Notes under the pieces: model-generated
Seen by the model: only the letters and a program-made list of their open reading frames with translations
The model's database searches: none
Told to the model about the DNA's origin: nothing
Part shown: positions 59,425 through 64,000 of the stretch, piece after piece
Layout of the letters: each line of letters opens with the position of its first letter
How positions within the stretch are numbered: position 1 is the stretch's first letter
NCBI GenBank assembly: GCA_964430755.1
Contig: CAYSFT010000002.1
Span: 34,362 to 98,361, forward strand
Direction: 5' to 3'
DNA: 64,000 nt
Source of the DNA: Flemingiibacterium sp964430755
Lineage (GTDB): Bacteria > Bacillota > Clostridia > Oscillospirales > CAG-272
Program-made: the position numbers and the translations under genes

Positions 59425-61518
59425 ATGAGCAACATCAAGGATATTTTCGCAAATATGGTGTTCAACGACGCCGTAATGCGCGAAAAGCTTCCGAAAGAAA
59501 CCTACAAATCACTTATAAAAACCATCGAGGACGGCAAAGAGCTTGACATCAGTCTCGCAAACGTCGTCGCAAACGCGATGAAGGACTGGGCAATCGAAAA
59601 GGGCGCAACACATTTCACCCATTGGTTCCAGCCGATGACAGGTATCACTGCCGAAAAGCATGACAGCTTTATAACCCCTGTCAGCAACTGTGACGTTATC
59701 ATGGAGTTTTCGGGAAAAGAGCTTGTCAAAGGCGAGCCCGATGCGTCATCGTTCCCGTCCGGAGGACTTCGTGCAACCTTTGAGGCACGCGGTTACACTG
59801 CATGGGACCCGACCTCGTATGCATTTATAAAGGATGATACACTCTGCATTCCGACTGCGTTCTGCTCGTTCGGCGGAGAGGCGCTTGACAAGAAAACGCC
59901 GCTGCTTCGTTCGATGGAGGCAGTCAGTCGTCAGGCAATACGTGTGCTCCGTCTTTTCGGAAATAAAACGAAAAAGGTCGTCAGCACAGTCGGCGCAGAG
60001 CAGGAATATTTCCTCATAGACAAAGAGCTGTTTGAGAAGCGCAAGGACCTCGTTATCACGGGAAGAACGCTTTTCGGTGCAAAGCCGCCCAAGGGACAGG
60101 AGATGGACGACCACTATTTCGGTTCGATAAAGCCAAGAGTCAAGGCGTTCATGGCGGAGCTTGACGAGGAATTATGGAAGCTCGGCGTACTTGCAAAAAC
60201 CGAGCATAACGAAGCCGCACCGGCACAGCACGAGCTTGCACCTATCTTTGGCACGACCAACCTCGCAACCGACCACAATCAGCTTACGATGGAAACCATG
60301 AAAAAGGTTGCAAGCAGACACGGACTCGTTTGCCTCTTGCACGAAAAGCCGTTTGCAGGCGTTAACGGAAGCGGTAAGCACAACAACTGGGCAATCGCCA
60401 CAAAAGAGGGCGTGAACCTGCTTGAACCGGGCGAAACACCGAGCGAAAATGCACAGTTCTTGCTTTTCCTCTGTGCGGTCATAGCCGCTGTTGACGATTA
60501 TCAGGATCTGCTTCGCGTGTCCGTTGCGAGCGCAGGTAACGATCACCGCCTCGGCGCAAATGAAGCACCGCCTGCGATAATTTCGATGTTCCTCGGAGAT
60601 GAGCTGACCGCTATTCTTGAGTCTATCGAAAACGGCACTCCGTATGATATACATAAACAGTCGGTAATGGAAATCGGCGTGGACGTGCTTCCGAAGTTTG
60701 CCAAGGATGCGACCGACAGAAACCGTACATCGCCGTTTGCATTTACGGGTAACAAATTCGAATTCAGAAGCCTTGGCGCGTCACATTCGGTTTCAGGTCC
60801 GAATCTCACGCTTAACACAATCGTTGCCGAGGAGTTATCGCGTATTGCCGATAAGCTTGAAGCGGCTGTCGAAATGGGCGAGGACTTCAACAAGAGCGTC
60901 GGCGCGCTTATACGTGACATTTACCGTCAGCACAAGCGTATCATTTTCAACGGTAACAACTATTCGGACGAATGGATTGAAGAAGCGGAAAACCGTGGAC
61001 TTCTCAACTTGCGTACCACTCCCGATGCGCTGCCTTGCTTTGTGGCTCGCAAGAATATCGAAATGTATGAAAAGCATAAGGTCTTCACCGAGACGGAGAT
61101 GCGTTCCCGTGACGATATTCACATGGAAAGCTACTGCAAGGTTATGAACATCGAGGCACTGACCATGCTCGACATGGCTAAAAAGCAGATACTTCCGGCG
61201 GTTATGAAATACAAGAGTATGCTTTGCAAAACCGCGGTTTCGTCGGCGACGCTCGGTGTCACGAACGACGTTGAGGTTGAGCTTATAAACAAGATTTCAA
61301 CCCTTGTCGGCGAGCTTAACGAGAGCATCGGTGCGCTTGAATTTGCGATTGACGAGAGCCACAAGATCGCGGATCATTACAAGCTGATGTTCTTCATCCG
61401 TGACGAGATCATCCCGACGATGAACAGTGTCCGTACAGCGGCGGATGCGCTTGAAGAAATGGTCGGACAGGAGTATTGGCCGTTTCCGACATACGACGCG
61501 CTGTTATTTAATATTTGA
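59425..61518 (+). CDS. glnN: Glutamine synthetase type III
   Basis: 697 residues, the length of GSIII (dodecameric, common in Bacteroides and Clostridia). HFTHWFQPMTGITAEKHDSF, SSFPSGGLRATFEARGYTAWDP, EQEYFLIDKE, EHNEAAPAQHELAPIF, NGSGKHNNWAI and NRTSPFAFTGNKFEFRSLG carry the metal, ATP and glutamate sites. Assimilates ammonia. AAGGAG precedes the ATG. No nitrogen-control gene adjacent. Confidence 0.96.
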   Translation: MSNIKDIFANMVFNDAVMREKLPKETYKSLIKTIEDGKELDISLANVVANAMKDWAIEKGATHFTHWFQPMTGITAEKHDSFITPVSNCDVIMEFSGKELVKGEPDASSFPSGGLRATFEARGYTAWDPTSYAFIKDDTLCIPTAFCSFGGEALDKKTPLLRSMEAVSRQAIRVLRLFGNKTKKVVSTVGAEQEYFLIDKELFEKRKDLVITGRTLFGAKPPKGQEMDDHYFGSIKPRVKAFMAELDEELWKLGVLAKTEHNEAAPAQHELAPIFGTTNLATDHNQLTMETMKKVASRHGLVCLLHEKPFAGVNGSGKHNNWAIATKEGVNLLEPGETPSENAQFLLFLCAVIAAVDDYQDLLRVSVASAGNDHRLGANEAPPAIISMFLGDELTAILESIENGTPYDIHKQSVMEIGVDVLPKFAKDATDRNRTSPFAFTGNKFEFRSLGASHSVSGPNLTLNTIVAEELSRIADKLEAAVEMGEDFNKSVGALIRDIYRQHKRIIFNGNNYSDEWIEEAENRGLLNLRTTPDALPCFVARKNIEMYEKHKVFTETEMRSRDDIHMESYCKVMNIEALTMLDMAKKQILPAVMKYKSMLCKTAVSSATLGVTNDVEVELINKISTLVGELNESIGALEFAIDESHKIADHYKLMFFIRDEIIPTMNSVRTAADALEEMVGQEYWPFPTYDALLFNI

Positions 61519-61524
61519 TAGGAA

Positions 61525-61567
61525 TCTCCACCGATTTGGCATTACGCTGAGTCGGTGGGGAATTTTT
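61525..61567 (+). terminator. Terminator of glnN
   Basis: TCTCCACCGA pairs with TCGGTGGGGA (10 pairs, two wobble), then ATTTTTG. Confidence 0.85.
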
Positions 61568-61601
61568 GTTTTGGTGAAAAGGGAGAAAAACGTCGAGAGG
61601 G

Positions 61602-61630
61602 TTGACTTTAACGAAGTGGTGTGATATAAT
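61602..61630 (+). promoter_or_regulatory. Promoter of the LRR protein gene
   Basis: TTGACT (61602-61607), 17-nt spacer, TATAAT (61625-61630). Confidence 0.8.
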
Positions 61631-61677
61631 TACAATGTGTTATTATGCAAATTTATCTTTTTGGAGGATGTATTTTA

Positions 61678-63906
61678 ATGAGAAAATTGTTAAGAAAAAG
61701 CATAGTTATACTTTTTGCGGCGGTGCTTGTATGTCTGCTTTCAATCGGTATAAGTGCAGAAACTGATACGGTTACTGCGAGCGGTACTTGCGGCGATAAT
61801 CTTACGTGGACGTTGTACGATGACGGTGAGCTTGTCATAAGCGGTACGGGGGCGATGACGGATTGGAAGTCATCGTCGAAGACACCGTGGAATAGTTATG
61901 ATTCACAAATTTACTCATTAACAATAGGTGAAAATATTGCTAGTATTGGTGACTACGCATTCGCTGGTTTCTCATGCATGACATATGTGAATATTCCCGA
62001 TAGTGTAATGAGCATTGGCAATTTTGCATTTAGTAACTGTAAGAGCCTTACGAGTATTGATATTTCCGATGGCGTAGTAATTATCGGTAGTGGTGCATTC
62101 AGGGATTGTAAGAGCTTGATTAATGTAACTATTGGTAATGGGGTAACGAGTATTGGCAGTGATGCGTTCTCTTATGACTATAATCTGACAAATGTAAATA
62201 TATCCAACATAAAATCGTGGTGTGAGATCGAGTTTTATAATATGTATTCAAACCCATTGTGTATAGCTGAATATTTATATTTAAATGGTCAACTTGTGAC
62301 TGAGTTGATAATCCCCGAAGACGTCACGAACATATGCAACTTCGCATTCTATAATTGCGATAGTTTGATTCGTGTAGATATTGGTGAGGGTGTAACGAGT
62401 ATTGGAGAACGTGTATTCTATAATTGCGATAGTTTGATTCGTGTAGATATTGGTGAGGGTGTGACGAGTATTGGAGATTATGCATTTGCTCAATGTGACG
62501 ATTTGATTAGTGCTAATATCGGAAATTCTGTAAAGAGCATTGGAGCGTATGCATTCTATATGTGTACTAATTTGAGTAATGTGATAATTGGCGAGGGGAT
62601 AACAAGTATTGGTGAATATGCGTTTGAGGCTTATGTGACGATCAGTACAGGTGTGAATAGACACACACCGATTAACGTGTACATAACTAGTATTGAAGCG
62701 TGGTGTAAAATAAATTTTAAAAATAAAGAATCTAACCCTTTGTTCATTGGGGGAAAACTTTATTTTAATGGAGAACTTGCAACAGAATTGGTTATACCTG
62801 AGAGTGTGGATAATATCAGTGACTATGCATTATGCTATTGCCCTGATAACATAACAAAAGTGATAATATACTCACGTACAGCAACATTTGGGTCTAATAC
62901 ATTTTATATAGTTCCAACCGTCTTCGAAATCTACGCCTACGCTGGCTCAACAGCAGAAGCATATGCCAAGGCTAATGGCCACACTTTCGTCGCACTTGAT
63001 GCAGCCCCAGAACCCTTCGGTCTCTCGGGCGTAACGATGACACTGGGCAGCTCGCTCTCGCTTGACTTCGCGATTGACACAGCCAAGCTGACCGGTACCG
63101 ACAACTACGCAGAAATGACTATTGTCTACGCAGACGGCAGATCTTCTGTAACTGTAACAGTACCGCAGTCCGAGTGGACGCAGTACAGCGGGAGCGTTTA
63201 CACCGCACCATTCAAGGGCATGGCGGCAAAGCAGATGAACGATGTTGTAACCGCTGTCTTCTATAACGCAAAAGGACAGCAGTTGACGATCGAAAGAAGC
63301 GATAGTATAGAAAATTACGCAGTCCGTATGCTTAACGGCTCCGCTGCAAGCAACAAGAAGCTCCGCACAGTATACGTTGATATGCTGAATTATGGTGCAG
63401 CGGCACAGACACAGTTTAACTACGATAAAGCCAACCTCGCAAACCGCAATCTCACCGATGCACACAAAGCGTGGGCAACCGCATCTGTTACAACGACTGA
63501 CAACCGAGTCAAGGGAACAGGTTACGCAGGAAGTACGCTTACTCTCAATAACGAGATTCAACTTGACTTTGTGTTCACAAACAGTGCTGTTGGCGGTTCC
63601 GATTACAATAAGCTTTATGCTATTGCAACCTACACCGACCATTACGAAAACACGAAAGAGGTCAGAATTGAGGGCGCAGACCTTGTCGAATACAACAGCT
63701 TGCTCTGTCAGGTTTCTATAACCGGCATGGCTGTTGCGGACTTCAGAAGCGTTGTGAGCTGTACAGTTTACAATGCAAGCGGTGTTGCAGTTGCCACGGC
63801 CTCCGACAGCGTTGAAAGCTACGCAAACCGTAACGCCGCAAGTCTTGGCGCGACGGTTGATACTATTGTAAAATTCGGCGCATCGTCGTATAACTATTTC
63901 CATTAA
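61678..63906 (+). CDS. Secreted BspA-type leucine-rich-repeat surface protein
   Basis: 742 residues from the ATG at 61678, which has GGAGG upstream; an in-frame extension lacks a site. Signal peptide (about 1-29, ending ISA-ET). A short beta module (TWTLYDDGELVISGTGAM) is followed by LRR_5 repeats of about 23 residues (VTSIGxxAFxxCxxL) to about residue 410. A C-terminal ~280-residue region has two related beta domains (LSGVTMTLGSSLSLDFAID; YAGSTLTLNNEIQLDFVF), probably wall- or matrix-binding. No LPXTG. The repeats are notably AT-rich while the ends match the genome. Confidence 0.88.
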   Translation: MRKLLRKSIVILFAAVLVCLLSIGISAETDTVTASGTCGDNLTWTLYDDGELVISGTGAMTDWKSSSKTPWNSYDSQIYSLTIGENIASIGDYAFAGFSCMTYVNIPDSVMSIGNFAFSNCKSLTSIDISDGVVIIGSGAFRDCKSLINVTIGNGVTSIGSDAFSYDYNLTNVNISNIKSWCEIEFYNMYSNPLCIAEYLYLNGQLVTELIIPEDVTNICNFAFYNCDSLIRVDIGEGVTSIGERVFYNCDSLIRVDIGEGVTSIGDYAFAQCDDLISANIGNSVKSIGAYAFYMCTNLSNVIIGEGITSIGEYAFEAYVTISTGVNRHTPINVYITSIEAWCKINFKNKESNPLFIGGKLYFNGELATELVIPESVDNISDYALCYCPDNITKVIIYSRTATFGSNTFYIVPTVFEIYAYAGSTAEAYAKANGHTFVALDAAPEPFGLSGVTMTLGSSLSLDFAIDTAKLTGTDNYAEMTIVYADGRSSVTVTVPQSEWTQYSGSVYTAPFKGMAAKQMNDVVTAVFYNAKGQQLTIERSDSIENYAVRMLNGSAASNKKLRTVYVDMLNYGAAAQTQFNYDKANLANRNLTDAHKAWATASVTTTDNRVKGTGYAGSTLTLNNEIQLDFVFTNSAVGGSDYNKLYAIATYTDHYENTKEVRIEGADLVEYNSLLCQVSITGMAVADFRSVVSCTVYNASGVAVATASDSVESYANRNAASLGATVDTIVKFGASSYNYFH
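62347..62477 (+). repeat. 69-bp tandem duplication inside the LRR region
   Basis: 62347-62408 recurs at 62416-62477 with one difference (GTAACG/GTGACG), a 69-bp period equal to 23 codons. It codes two nearly identical repeats around CDSLIRVDIGEGVTSIG. Recent expansion by slippage or unequal crossing-over. Confidence 0.9.
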
Positions 63907-63947
63907 TTTATCTATAAACAGCAAAGTATCCCCATCCGGTACATATT

Positions 63948-64000
63948 GATGTGCCCCCTGTCAAGTAGACAATGAAAAAAACAAAAAGAATTTACAATTG
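63948..64000. mobile_element. Possible insertion-sequence end at the window edge
   Basis: The sequence from TGTGCCCCCTGTCAAGTAGA resembles, from memory, the terminal repeat of IS3-like elements. No transposase is in view because the window ends. The remaining 40 bases after the LRR stop show no terminator. Confidence 0.3.

Noticed and set aside
62947..63924. Minus-strand ORF of 325 codons
   Set aside because: Shadow opposite the C-terminal domains of the LRR protein; Cys-rich nonsense translation with no motif.

Overview
The window looks like a draft or metagenome-assembled chromosome segment from a strictly anaerobic, Gram-positive, gut-type Clostridia (Oscillospiraceae/Ruminococcaceae-like). 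Pointers are the anaerobic NrdG activase, GTP-type PEP carboxykinase, type III glutamine synthetase, QueH, the RicT-HolB pair, the dgt-dnaG-rpoD operon, strong AGGAGG-type Shine-Dalgarno sites, clean TTGACA-17-TATAAT promoters, and dispersed repeats that I associate from memory with this group. A run of exactly 100 Ns (53414-53513) marks an assembly gap. The species cannot be named from sequence alone.

Layout. 2-6066 (+): a truncated surface protein, a small membrane protein, nrdG, purM, a ribokinase-type kinase and ruvX. 6109-8552: an SGNH hydrolase facing queH and a YgjP-type metalloprotease. 8720-13644 (+): a VanY-type carboxypeptidase, lysC, an amidohydrolase and an FkbM methyltransferase. 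13715-15942: a MITE-like repeat, an AraC regulator, a possible small RNA and a YwaF-type membrane protein. 16159-20451: the potABCD polyamine transporter behind a structured, terminator-like leader. 20515-21131: a toxin-antitoxin pair whose RelE-like toxin is frameshifted in an A7 run.

The most unusual region is 21213-26924. An integrated element of about 5.7 kb has split a tRNA-Thr(CGU) gene at its anticodon loop, leaving the 3' half at 21176-21224 and the 5' half at 26913-26950. The 12-bp core is duplicated at both ends. The element carries a complete tRNA-Thr(CGU) of its own just inside the right end, downstream of the chromosomal tRNA promoter and the orphan 5' half, and followed by its own terminator. 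Its other genes are a tyrosine integrase, an HTH regulator, a second tyrosine-recombinase-like protein, a lipoprotein, a small ORF and a Rep protein with an HUH endonuclease and an SF3 helicase domain. In front of rep is a perfect 15-bp stem with a 9-nt loop, flanked by GTAGCA iterons. This is the layout of a CRESS-DNA replication origin.

27096-43498: ksgA, pckG, an HTH pair with twin operators, a repeat island, hflX-yigZ, rpmE, alr, an operon of XRE-cupin regulator, acyl-CoA synthetase and SGNH esterase, a sugar isomerase/epimerase-like protein, a membrane HTH/zinc-ribbon protein, a radical SAM protein, a ferredoxin and holB-ricT. 43683-49832: the dgt-dnaG-rpoD operon and an orphan solute-binding lipoprotein. 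49897-56062: an iron alcohol dehydrogenase, an AraC regulator, a DUF4838 protein cut by the gap, a lipoprotein, HinT and a sialidase-like protein. 56176-61561: a housekeeping run of DUF1858, trmK, a Nif3-like protein, a Nudix hydrolase, a MIF-like protein, an HD hydrolase and glnN. 61602-64000: a BspA-type leucine-rich-repeat surface protein, then a possible insertion-sequence end.
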